From positions 1-35,394 of the forward strand of contig JALERU010000085.1 in assembly GCA_022764045.1 (NCBI GenBank): a stretch of 35,394 nt of DNA, read 5' to 3'. Every line of letters begins with the position of its first letter. Position 1 is the first letter of the stretch. The translations under genes were made by a program, and so were the position numbers. A model generated the notes under the pieces. That model saw only the letters and a program-made list of their open reading frames with translations, was not told the DNA's origin and did not search any database. Below are positions 29,397 through 35,394 of this stretch, in pieces. Origin of the DNA: Clostridiales bacterium. Its GTDB lineage: Bacteria; Bacillota; Clostridia; Oscillospirales; Oscillospiraceae.

Positions 29397-29936
29397 TTAC
29401 TCGCCCTTCTGGTCGGCGATGGCCTGCATCACGCGGGCCAGGCCGGAGATATTGGCGTCCAGAACGGTAGCCAGACCCCGGATGGGAGCGATAAGGGTAC
29501 CCAGGACGGTAGCCACCAGAACCTCTCTGCTGGGCAGGTCGGCCAGGGCCTTGACCTCGTCCACGGAAATGACCTTGCCGTCCACGAAGCCGGACTTGAT
29601 AAAGAACTTCTCCTGGGGAGCCAGCTTCTTAGAGAACTCGGCAACCACCTTGGCGGCGGCTACGGGGTCACCCTCGCACAGAGCGATGGAAGTGGTGCCC
29701 TCCAGAACGTCGCACAGCTCGTCCAGGCCGGCATTCTTGGCGGCAAAGCGAGCCAGGGTGTTCTTCATGACGAAGTACTCCACGCCGTTCTCGCGCATCT
29801 TGGCGCGCAGCTCGGTGTCCTCTGCCACGGTAATGCCCTTGTAGTCCACAATGACGCCGGCGGCGGCATTCTGGAACTTCTCGGTCAGAGAAGCGACGAT
29901 GGCCTGTTTCTCGCTGAGAATCTTTGCGTTAGGCAT
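29397..29936 (-). CDS. rplJ: 50S ribosomal protein L10 (uL10)
   Basis: This 179-residue protein is the base of the L7/L12 stalk. It shows SEKQAIVASLTEKFQNAAAG and VIVDYKGITVAEDTELRAKM, then VEYFVMKNTLARFAAKNAGL, the rRNA-binding half. The C-terminal helix (GLATVLDANISGLARVMQAI) binds L12 dimers. GGAGGTG precedes the ATG. A leader of about 150 nt with an L10-binding motif and an attenuator controls it. Confidence 0.98.
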   Translation of the reverse strand: MPNAKILSEKQAIVASLTEKFQNAAAGVIVDYKGITVAEDTELRAKMRENGVEYFVMKNTLARFAAKNAGLDELCDVLEGTTSIALCEGDPVAAAKVVAEFSKKLAPQEKFFIKSGFVDGKVISVDEVKALADLPSREVLVATVLGTLIAPIRGLATVLDANISGLARVMQAIADQKGE

Positions 29937-29949
29937 GCTGTTGTTTCAC

Positions 29950-30087
29950 CTCCAAATTGAGAATGTGAACCAAAGAAAAAACGTTCCTGGTCCCAAAAGA
30001 CACAAGAACGTGAGGCAATCATAGATAACGATCATATGAACTGCATCCTCGGCAGGATTTATGGGGTACCTGCTGTCTTTGGAACGC
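29950..30087 (-). ncRNA. ribosomal protein L10 leader with attenuator
   Basis: Read on the minus strand, the segment CCAAAGACAGCAGGTACC and the later CCTGCCGAGG form the conserved kink-turn region to which the L10(L12)4 complex binds. It ends in a terminator hairpin, ACGTTCTTGTGTC / GGACCAGGAACGT followed by TTTTTCTTT (30011-29974). Binding of excess L10 would favour termination, giving feedback control of rplJ-rplL. Confidence 0.85.
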
Positions 30088-30093
30088 TTAACT

Positions 30094-30122
30094 ATTTTAC
30101 CATCCCGGAAAGGTGCTGTCAA
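30094..30122 (-). promoter_or_regulatory. promoter of rplJ-rplL
   Basis: On the minus strand TTGACA (30117-30122), a 17-base spacer and TAAAAT (30094-30099). The -35 box is exactly the loop of the inverted repeat 30104-30135. Confidence 0.85.
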
Positions 30123-30135
30123 GCACCTTTCCGGG
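30104..30135. repeat. 13-bp perfect inverted repeat holding the rplJ -35 box in its loop
   Basis: CCCGGAAAGGTGC (30104-30116) and GCACCTTTCCGGG (30123-30135) with the 6-base centre TGTCAA. It lies between rplA and rplJ. There is no T tract on either side, so it is not a normal terminator. Confidence 0.75.
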
Positions 30136-30172
30136 AAATGATAACAAATTTTTTGCGCTTTTTGCCGGAAAA

Positions 30173-30865
30173 TTAACCCAGCTTGGCAGCGTTGACCTTG
30201 ATGCCAGGGCCCATGGTGGAAGCCACCACGCAGCTCTTGATATAGGTGCCCTTGGCAGCGGCGGGCTTGGCCTTGAGAATGGCGCCCACCAGGGTGTTGA
30301 AGTTCTCGCCCAGCTTCTCTGCGCCGAAGGAGACCTTGCCGATGGGGCAGTGGATGATGTTGGTCTTGTCCAGACGATACTCTACCTTACCGGCCTTGGC
30401 TTCCTGGACGGCGTTGGCCACGTTGGGGGTGACGGTGCCGGCCTTGGGGGAGGGCATGAGGCCCTTGGGGCCCAGAACCTTACCCAGACGGCCCACCACG
30501 CTCATCATGTCGGGGGAAGCGATGACTACGTCGAAGTCGAACCAGTTTTCCTGCTGGATCTTCTGGGCCAGATCGGCCTCGCCCACGTAATCGGCGCCGG
30601 CTTCCTTGGCGGCGTCGGCCTTGTCGCCCTTGGCGAAGACCAGCACGCGGGGCACCTTGCCGGTGCCGTGAGGGAGCACGATGGCGCCGCGGACCTGCTG
30701 GTCGGCGTGACGGGAGTCGACGCCCAGCTTCACGTGGAGCTCTACGGTCTCATCGAACTTGGCGGGGGCGGTCTTCACAATCAGATCCATGGCCTCTGCG
30801 GTGTCATACAGAGTGGCCTTGTCGATCTGCTTTGCGCTGTCCTGATACTTTTTTCCTCTAAACAT
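30173..30865 (-). CDS. rplA: 50S ribosomal protein L1 (uL1)
   Basis: This 230-residue protein is the L1 stalk component that helps release deacylated tRNA. It shows [20 protein letters not shown], then [40 protein letters not shown] and the final block [20 protein letters not shown]. The ATG is behind AGGAGGGTAAG. It follows rplK by 18 bases. In many bacteria L1 represses the L11-L1 operon by binding its mRNA. Confidence 0.98.
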   Translation of the reverse strand: MFRGKKYQDSAKQIDKATLYDTAEAMDLIVKTAPAKFDETVELHVKLGVDSRHADQQVRGAIVLPHGTGKVPRVLVFAKGDKADAAKEAGADYVGEADLAQKIQQENWFDFDVVIASPDMMSVVGRLGKVLGPKGLMPSPKAGTVTPNVANAVQEAKAGKVEYRLDKTNIIHCPIGKVSFGAEKLGENFNTLVGAILKAKPAAAKGTYIKSCVVASTMGPGIKVNAAKLG

Positions 30866-30883
30866 ATCTCTTACCCTCCTGCC

Positions 30884-31309
30884 TTACTCGCCAACGACAA
30901 CGCCCATGGAGCGGGCGGTACCGGCAATCATGCTCATGGCGGCCTCGATGCTGGCGGCGTTCAGGTCGCGCATCTTGGTCTCGGCAATCTTGCGAACGTC
31001 TTCCTTGCTGATGGTGGCAACCTTATCCTTGTTGGGCACACCGGAGGCCTTCTCGATGTTGCAGGCCTTCTTGATGAGAACGGCTGCGGGAGGGGTCTTG
31101 GTGATGAAGGAGAAGGAGCGGTCGGCGTAAACGGTGATGACCACGGGGATGATCAGACCGGCGTCGTTCTTGGTGCGCTCATTGAATTCCTTGGTGAAGG
31201 CGGAAATGTTGATGCCGTGCTGACCCAGAGCGGGGCCAACAGGGGGAGCCGGCGTTGCCTTGCCGGCAGGGATCTGCAGTTTAACGTATCCAGTTACTTT
31301 CTGTGCCAC
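30884..31309 (-). CDS. rplK: 50S ribosomal protein L11 (uL11)
   Basis: This 141-residue protein has [20 protein letters not shown], the proline-rich N-terminal part contacted by thiopeptides and release factors, and [20 protein letters not shown]. The C-terminal rRNA-binding part includes [20 protein letters not shown]. The start is GTG at 31309, with GGAGGTG upstream. It lies in the operon nusG-rplK-rplA. Confidence 0.98.
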   Translation of the reverse strand: MAQKVTGYVKLQIPAGKATPAPPVGPALGQHGINISAFTKEFNERTKNDAGLIIPVVITVYADRSFSFITKTPPAAVLIKKACNIEKASGVPNKDKVATISKEDVRKIAETKMRDLNAASIEAAMSMIAGTARSMGVVVGE

Positions 31310-31343
31310 TTAGAGCACCTCCATTATGAAAATGTGGTTGGAC

Positions 31344-31387
31344 GGAGCGGGGGACCGCTCCTCCCACGCCCGCAGGGAAGCTGCGGG
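31344..31387 (-). promoter_or_regulatory. two hairpins in the nusG-rplK gap
   Basis: GGAGCGG/CCGCTCC (31344-31361) and CCCGCAG-GGAAG-CTGCGGG (31369-31387) lie between the nusG stop and the rplK start. The place fits an L1-binding or mRNA-processing site, but I cannot show the L1 consensus. Confidence 0.4.
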
Positions 31388-31388
31388 G

Positions 31389-31907
31389 TTAGATGGATTC
31401 AATTTGATCCAAATCCAGTTCCACCGGGGTTTCCCGGCCGAACATGGAGACGACAACCCGAACCTTTTGGCGCTCGGGGTCGATCTCTTCCACGATGCCG
31501 AGGAAGGATTCCAGTGCGCCGTCGGTGATGCGAACGTTGTCGCCGACCTGGTAGGTCACAACGACCTCCCGCTTTTCCACGCCCAGGGAGGCGATCTCCG
31601 CCTCGGTGAGGGGGATGGGCTTGTTGCCCGAACCGACAAAGCCGGTGACCCCGCGCACGTTGCGCACCAGGTGCCAGGTTTCGTCGGTCATCACCATCTT
31701 CACCAGCACATAGCCGGGGAAGACCTTGCGTTCCACGGTTTTGGTGCCGGAGTCGGTGATTTCGGTGACGGTCTCCATGGGGATGTTCACGCCCAGGATC
31801 AGGTCGCCCATGTTGCGGTTTTCCACGGCCTTTTCGATGGTGGCTTTTACGGTGTTTTCATAACCCGAATAGGTGTGCGCCACATACCATTTTGCTTCTT
31901 CAGCCAT
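31389..31907 (-). CDS. nusG: transcription termination/antitermination protein NusG
   Basis: This 172-residue protein binds RNA polymerase and links it to Rho or the ribosome. The NGN domain starts KWYVAHTYSGYENTVKATIE and has VFPGYVLVKMVMTDETWHLV, then NVRGVTGFVGSGNKPIPLTE. The C-terminal KOW domain is VGDNVRITDGALESFLGIVE and onwards. It follows secE by 17 bases. Confidence 0.97.
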   Translation of the reverse strand: MAEEAKWYVAHTYSGYENTVKATIEKAVENRNMGDLILGVNIPMETVTEITDSGTKTVERKVFPGYVLVKMVMTDETWHLVRNVRGVTGFVGSGNKPIPLTEAEIASLGVEKREVVVTYQVGDNVRITDGALESFLGIVEEIDPERQKVRVVVSMFGRETPVELDLDQIESI

Positions 31908-31924
31908 ATTCCGTCACCTTTTCG

Positions 31925-32236
31925 TTACGAACGGCCGAAGAGGGAGAGGAGAGCGTCGATGACGGAGCTTGCAATGCCATCGAAGATCCAGACGATGATG
32001 CCCACAACAATGACGCAGACAATCACGATGCCCGTCTTTTTCAGGGTATCAGCCCGGGTGGGCCAGGCGACCTTTTTCAGCTCAGCCTTCAGCTCCCGGA
32101 AGAAACGGCCCAGGCGCTTGAAAAAGCCGGGCTTTTTCTCCTTGGCCTTTTCCTTTGCCTTGTCCGCCTTGGCGGGCTTGGTCTCCTTTGCCTTCTCCTG
32201 CGCCGCGTCCTGGTTCATCTTTTCTTTTTCAGACAT
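31925..32236 (-). CDS. secE: preprotein translocase subunit SecE
   Basis: This 103-residue membrane protein is an essential part of the SecYEG channel. A long charged, lysine/alanine-rich N-terminal extension (about 45 residues, AKADKAKEKAKEKK) precedes the conserved cytoplasmic helix GRFFRELKAELKKVAWPTRA. A single transmembrane helix follows (GIVIVCVIVVGIIVWIFDGI). The extension makes it longer than the usual 60-70 residue Gram-positive form. Confidence 0.95.
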   Translation of the reverse strand: MSEKEKMNQDAAQEKAKETKPAKADKAKEKAKEKKPGFFKRLGRFFRELKAELKKVAWPTRADTLKKTGIVIVCVIVVGIIVWIFDGIASSVIDALLSLFGRS

Positions 32237-32277
32237 TCAGTTCCACCCTTCTTTCTTACAGGGAATGTGGGCCATCA

Positions 32278-32442
32278 TCACTTAGTCTCGCTATGAACGG
32301 TGTGCTTTCTGCAGAAGGGGCAGTACTTGTTCATCTCTAAGCGGTCGGGGGTATTCTTCTTGTTCTTCATAGTGTTGTAGTTGCGCTGCTTGCACTCATT
32401 GCATCTGAGGGTGATCTTCACCCGTGCGCCGGCTTTTGCCAT
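32278..32442 (-). CDS. rpmG: 50S ribosomal protein L33 (bL33), zinc type
   Basis: This 54-residue protein starts at ATG 32442, with AAAGGAGGTG before it. It shows [20 protein letters not shown] and [18 protein letters not shown]. Two CxxC pairs make it the zinc-binding form. The frame is open further upstream, but that part is the structured leader. It is first gene of the operon rpmG-secE-nusG-rplK-rplA. Confidence 0.96.
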   Translation of the reverse strand: MAKAGARVKITLRCNECKQRNYNTMKNKKNTPDRLEMNKYCPFCRKHTVHSETK

Positions 32443-32678
32443 TTGCGGCACCTCCTTTACGATGTTCGGCCCCGGGAAAAACAAAACGCCGGAAGTCGGC
32501 CTTTCGCCTGTCCACAGGCGATTCCGATCCCGGCGAATCTCATCTGGGCTTTGTGAAATAAGCACAAAGAAAAAATACGGCTGGATCGGCCTCGTTTGCC
32601 TCCCTATGTCCAAAGTGGTCCAGGGTTTGCGGACGTATACCGTAATACGCGCGCAAAAAATAAGCCCTTTTCATAGGT
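32443..32678 (-). promoter_or_regulatory. long structured leader with attenuator-like stem before rpmG
   Basis: The untranslated leader is about 235 nt. Near its end, on the minus strand, CGCCGG (32535-32530) pairs with CCGGCG (32492-32487) and TCGG with CCGA. The inner hairpin is CGCCTG-TGGA-CAGGCG. The structure runs into TTTTGTTTTT (32486-32475), as a terminator would. No uORF with a ribosome binding site was found. The regulator is unknown. Confidence 0.6.
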
Positions 32679-32684
32679 GTAACA

Positions 32685-32714
32685 ATTCTACCATGGGCCC
32701 GTCCCCTCTGTCAA
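32685..32714 (-). promoter_or_regulatory. promoter of rpmG-secE-nusG-rplK-rplA
   Basis: On the minus strand TTGACA (32709-32714), an 18-base spacer and TAGAAT (32685-32690). Confidence 0.75.
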
Positions 32715-32780
32715 GCACAATTTATACAATATAGAAAGAATCCCAGCCATGGGGAGCGACAATTTGGACAGAGATCCGGG

Positions 32781-33019
32781 GGCGTCTATTCCTCACGCCG
32801 AGAAACCCCCAACGCCCGCCCTCATCCGACCCGGCCCGGAGGGCCGGCCCACCTTCCCCCCCAGGGGAAGGCGATTGGCAAGCCCTGGAAGGCTTATGTA
32901 GAAAAATACCGTAGCAATAACCCCAACGTAGCATAGCACGTAGGCTTCCCCTCGGGGGGGGGAAGCTGTCAGCGCAGCTGACTGATGAGGGGGCGATCCG
33001 GAATATCGTCGGGTAGAAG
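32781..33019 (+). repeat. interspersed palindromic repeat, copy D (full length)
   Basis: Same element and orientation as 231-467: GGGGGCGTCTATTCC flank, GCCCTCATCCGACCCGGCC, GGCCGGCCCACC, CCTTCCCCCCCAGGGGAAGG, the GTAGAAAAATACCGTAG centre, GGCTTCCCC/GGGGAAG, GTCAGC-GCA-GCTGAC, TGATGAGGGGGCGAT, and end CGGGTAGAAGG. It occupies the gap between the divergent ribosomal operon and ruvX. Confidence 0.87.
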
Positions 33020-33088
33020 GCAGCGAAGGGATTCCCCAGGAGGGATAAGGGTTACCTCCCCCAACCCCGCCGAAAGGCCGCCCCGCCC

Positions 33089-33117
33089 TTGACAAGCCCC
33101 CGGCCAAACGGTAAGAT
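33089..33117 (+). promoter_or_regulatory. promoter of the ruvX operon
   Basis: TTGACA (33089-33094), a 17-base spacer and TAAGAT (33112-33117). Confidence 0.75.
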
Positions 33118-33146
33118 ACCTCTTACAAGGAACAGGAAGTGATACC

Positions 33147-33596
33147 ATGCGCATTATGGCAATCGACTACGGCGACGCCCGCACCGGCGTTGCCGTATCC
33201 GACCCCACTGGGGTTCTGGCCGGCCAGACCTTCCTCATCAAAAGTCGGAAGGCCGACGTGGTCCTGGCCGAGCTGGTGGCCCTCGTCCAGAAGCAGGGGG
33301 CCGAGGAGTTAGTCATGGGCTACCCCCGGAACATGGACGGAACGGTGGGCCCCAGGGCGGAGAAATACGCCGCCTTCGCCAAGCGGCTGGAGGAGGCCGC
33401 CGGCATGCCCGTGGTCCTGTGGGACGAGCGCCGGACCACGGTGGACGCCCACCGGATCTTAGGGGAGCAGGGCATCCGGGCCAAAAACCGGAAGGACAAA
33501 ATCGACTCGGTGGCCGCCACTTTGATTTTAGAAGGCTATCTGGACTGGAAACGCATCCAGGCCCAACGAAAGGAAAGGGAGGAGAAGAACCCATGA
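33147..33596 (+). CDS. ruvX: RuvX/YqgF Holliday junction resolvase-like nuclease
   Basis: This is a 149-residue RNase H-fold protein. The first acidic motif is [35 protein letters not shown] carries the second conserved part, and the third is [19 protein letters not shown], with [18 protein letters not shown] near the end holding the last Asp. Family members act in pre-16S rRNA 5' maturation and resemble RuvC. The stop overlaps the next start by 4 bases (33593-33596). Confidence 0.95.
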   Translation: MRIMAIDYGDARTGVAVSDPTGVLAGQTFLIKSRKADVVLAELVALVQKQGAEELVMGYPRNMDGTVGPRAEKYAAFAKRLEEAAGMPVVLWDERRTTVDAHRILGEQGIRAKNRKDKIDSVAATLILEGYLDWKRIQAQRKEREEKNP

Positions 33597-34378
33597 GACA
33601 GGAAGACCTTGCACTGCAATACCACACCCATTGCCGCCCCGGAGATGTGGGTCGCTATTGCATCCTGCCCGGGGACCCGGGCCGCAGCGACCTCATTGCC
33701 CGGCATTTTGACAACCCGGTCCATGTAGATTACCGCCGGGAGTTTAACATCTACACCGGCACCCTCTTGGGGGAGAAGGTCACCGTCTGCTCCACGGGCA
33801 TCGGCGGCCCCTCGGCGGTGATCGCCATGGAGGAGCTCCGCGCCGTAGGGGCCGACACCTTTATCCGCACCGGCACCTGCGGGGGGATCAACCTGGAGGT
33901 CCAGAGCGACGACCTGGTCATCGCCAGCGGCGCCGTCCGCCACGAGGGGACCAGCCGGGAGTACGCCCCCATTGAGTTCCCCGCCGTGCCGAGCTACGAG
34001 GTCCTCGACGCCTTGGTGGACGTGGCCAAGACCATGGGCCACCGCTGGCACGTGGGGGTGGTCCAGTGCAAGGACTCCTTCTACGGCCAGCACGCCCCCA
34101 ACCGCATGCCCGTGGCCTATGAGCTCAATGCCAAGTGGGAGGCCTGGAAACGCCTGGGGGTCCTGGCCAGCGAGATGGAGTCCGCCGCCCTCTTCACCTG
34201 CGCCGCCGCCACGGGGGTCCGGTGCGGCGCGGCCTTCCATGTGGTGTGGAACCAGGAGCGGGAAAAAGCCGGCCTGGATCAGAAGGAGTCGGAGGACGTT
34301 GGCCTGTCCATCAAGCTGGCTGTGGAGACCGTCAAGGAGCTCATCCGCCGGGACCGGGCCAAGGAGGGGAGAGCATGA
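33593..34378 (+). CDS. nucleoside phosphorylase (uridine phosphorylase-like)
   Basis: This 261-residue enzyme cleaves nucleosides with phosphate to base and ribose-1-phosphate. [16 protein letters not shown] is the phosphate-binding start. [18 protein letters not shown], then [20 protein letters not shown], are core motifs. [18 protein letters not shown] carries the ribose-binding Met-Glu. The DSFYGQ block near residue 164 resembles the uridine phosphorylase group, but purine specificity cannot be excluded. The ATG at 33593 has GGAGGAG upstream; the frame is open before it but that is the ruvX gene. It overlaps the following DUF1847 gene by 4 bases. Confidence 0.92.
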   Translation: MRQEDLALQYHTHCRPGDVGRYCILPGDPGRSDLIARHFDNPVHVDYRREFNIYTGTLLGEKVTVCSTGIGGPSAVIAMEELRAVGADTFIRTGTCGGINLEVQSDDLVIASGAVRHEGTSREYAPIEFPAVPSYEVLDALVDVAKTMGHRWHVGVVQCKDSFYGQHAPNRMPVAYELNAKWEAWKRLGVLASEMESAALFTCAAATGVRCGAAFHVVWNQEREKAGLDQKESEDVGLSIKLAVETVKELIRRDRAKEGRA

Positions 34379-35025
34379 GCGACGACCTCCGCCGCTCCTG
34401 TATCGACTGCGCCGCCACCCGGTGCGACAACCACACCACCGGCAAGCCCTACCCCGCCTTCTGCGTCAGCCGGCAGGTGACTGGGGACCAGCGGGAGGCC
34501 TCGCTCAACCAGTATCTCACCGACCAGGAGGACCAAAAGCTGGCCCAGGTGGCCGCGGGCATCGAGTCCGACGGGTATCGGAAATGGCCCCGGGTCCAGG
34601 AGACCATCCTCTTCGCCAAACGGATGGGGTACCGTAAGATCGGCATCGCCACCTGTGTAGCCCTCCTCCGGGAGAGCCGCGTTTTGGCGAAAATGCTCCG
34701 GGCCAACGGCTTTGAGGTCTTCGGTGTGGGCTGTAAAACCGGGGAGATCTTCAAAACCGACCTGGGCATCGACCAGGCCCACCAGGGCCCCGGCCCCGTG
34801 GCCTGCAACCCCGTCCTCCAGGCCCAGCTCCTCAACAAGGAGGGGACCGAGCTGAACATCGTCATGGGCCTGTGCGTGGGCCACGACAGTCTCTTCTACA
34901 AGCACGCCAAGGCGGTCACCACCACCCTGATCGTCAAGGACCGGGTGCTCATTCACAACCCCGTCATGGCCCTCTACACCGCCGACAGCTACTACGCCGA
35001 GCTGATGAAACCCATCGAAGAATAA
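34375..35025 (+). CDS. DUF1847 family protein
   Basis: This is a 216-residue protein of unknown function. The N terminus has a cysteine cluster ([12 protein letters not shown], then FCVS) likely to bind a metal or Fe-S cluster. The rest is an alpha/beta fold: [20 protein letters not shown], then [38 protein letters not shown] and [20 protein letters not shown]. Further cysteines in GVGCKTG, ACNP and GLCVGHD look positioned around one site. It is coupled to the nucleoside phosphorylase by an ATGA overlap. Its function is not known. Confidence 0.88.
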   Translation: MSDDLRRSCIDCAATRCDNHTTGKPYPAFCVSRQVTGDQREASLNQYLTDQEDQKLAQVAAGIESDGYRKWPRVQETILFAKRMGYRKIGIATCVALLRESRVLAKMLRANGFEVFGVGCKTGEIFKTDLGIDQAHQGPGPVACNPVLQAQLLNKEGTELNIVMGLCVGHDSLFYKHAKAVTTTLIVKDRVLIHNPVMALYTADSYYAELMKPIEE

Positions 35026-35026
35026 G

Positions 35027-35072
35027 AAAAAATCCCGTCCGGGGCACCGTAAGCCTCCGACGGGATTTTTTG
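35027..35072 (+). terminator. terminator of the ruvX operon
   Basis: AAAAAATCCCGTC (35027-35039) pairs with GACGGGATTTTTT (35059-35071), and there is an inner GGGGC/GCCTCC pairing. Confidence 0.92.
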
Positions 35073-35115
35073 CGTCCAGGATGCATAGAGTGATGGGAGA
35101 AAAGGGGGTGCTGCC

Positions 35116-35394
35116 ATGGAAGAAAAATTCCCCGTGGCCAAGGGCTGGCTCACCTGCCGGCAGACCGGCCAGCGGGCCGAACTGCTCCTGGAGCTTCCCA
35201 ACGACGGTCGGGGTCTGTATCGGGCCTGGGTCCAGGGCCCCGGCGGCGAGACCGAGCTGGGAACCCTGCTGCCCGAAGGGGGCGGCCTGCGCCTGGCCAG
35301 AAGCTTCCCCATCCAGGAGCTGCGGCGGCGGGGGTGCTGGCCGGTAACCGGGGGACAGGTCCAGATGACCTACGCCTTTTCCGGCGCCCCGTCC
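35116..35394 (+). CDS. hypothetical protein, 5' part (open at window end)
   Basis: ATG at 35116, 5 bases after GGGGGTG, opens a frame without stop to the end (93 codons). The product begins MEEKFPVAKGWLTCRQTGQR and continues through AELLLELPNDGRGLYRAWVQ, with two further blocks ELGTLLPEGGGLRLARSFPI and ELRRRGCWPVTGG. This looks like a beta-rich domain. There is no signal peptide. I do not recognise it. The codon use and GC fit a real gene of this genome. Confidence 0.75.
   Translation, partial: MEEKFPVAKGWLTCRQTGQRAELLLELPNDGRGLYRAWVQGPGGETELGTLLPEGGGLRLARSFPIQELRRRGCWPVTGGQVQMTYAFSGAPS

Noticed and set aside
32443-32613. N-terminal extension of L33 to 111 residues
   Set aside because: The added residues are encoded by the structured leader. 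A strong AAAGGAGGTG sits before ATG 32442, and zinc-type L33 is about 50 residues.
32443-32700. tRNA gene upstream of the secE-nusG cluster, a common arrangement
   Set aside because: I looked for the TTCGA-type T arm and a CCA-side acceptor stem on both strands and found no cloverleaf. The stems present fit an attenuator.

Overview
The window looks like a chromosome segment of a GC-rich Clostridia member of the gut Oscillospiraceae type (Flavonifractor / Pseudoflavonifractor / Lawsonibacter-like). This rests on Firmicutes hallmarks (HPr kinase, T-box leader, L10 leader, zinc-type L33, strong AGGAGG ribosome binding sites, pyruvate kinase with a PEP-utiliser tail) combined with GC-rich, C-ending codons. 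The genus is inference. I see no tRNA, rRNA, CRISPR array, prophage or transposase gene.

Layout. 1-7075: end of rpmB; a copy of an interspersed repeat; hprK followed directly by a peptide/nickel-type ABC uptake cluster (binding lipoprotein and two permeases, no ATPase); then pyk. 7088-8312: an AT-richer accessory island with a ribbon-helix-helix gene coupled to a DUF6809 gene, a divergent Cro/cI-like regulator, and a compact locus in which a small RNA and a 25-codon ORF are transcribed towards each other and share one terminator hairpin. A second copy of the small RNA lies just before the thrS promoter. I regard this as the best candidate for an undescribed system (type I toxin-antitoxin-like). 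8324-10905: T-box-controlled thrS and an unknown gene. 10911-11037: four hairpins with three-base GNA loops. 11079-14505 (minus): a GlpA-like FAD oxidoreductase with a BFD [2Fe-2S] tail, an FAD oxidoreductase fused to DUF1667, and an HTH/zinc-ribbon regulator. 14555-15162: a second repeat copy and a palindrome-rich spacer. 15181-19414 (minus): MarR regulator plus a heterodimeric ABC exporter. 19517-22497: tandem secreted polysaccharide deacetylases with SLH domains. 22498-25651: a third, truncated repeat copy beside a TetR remnant, a CofE-like ligase, and a divergent radical SAM protein. 25686-28830: cyclase-family hydrolase with divergent LysR regulator, and an SLH surface protein. 28850-32714 (minus): rpmG-secE-nusG-rplK-rplA, then rplJ-rplL with an L10 leader, ending in a terminator with no rpoB following. 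32781-35394: a fourth repeat copy, the operon ruvX / nucleoside phosphorylase / DUF1847, and the start of an unknown gene.

Working together. Housekeeping blocks (ribosomal proteins, thrS, pyk, hprK) carry classical RNA or promoter control. Many small operons are coupled by 1- to 4-base overlaps. Accessory material is intergenic: the repeat family, the hairpin array and the small-RNA/peptide locus. Long ORFs antisense to the GC-rich genes are treated as shadows.
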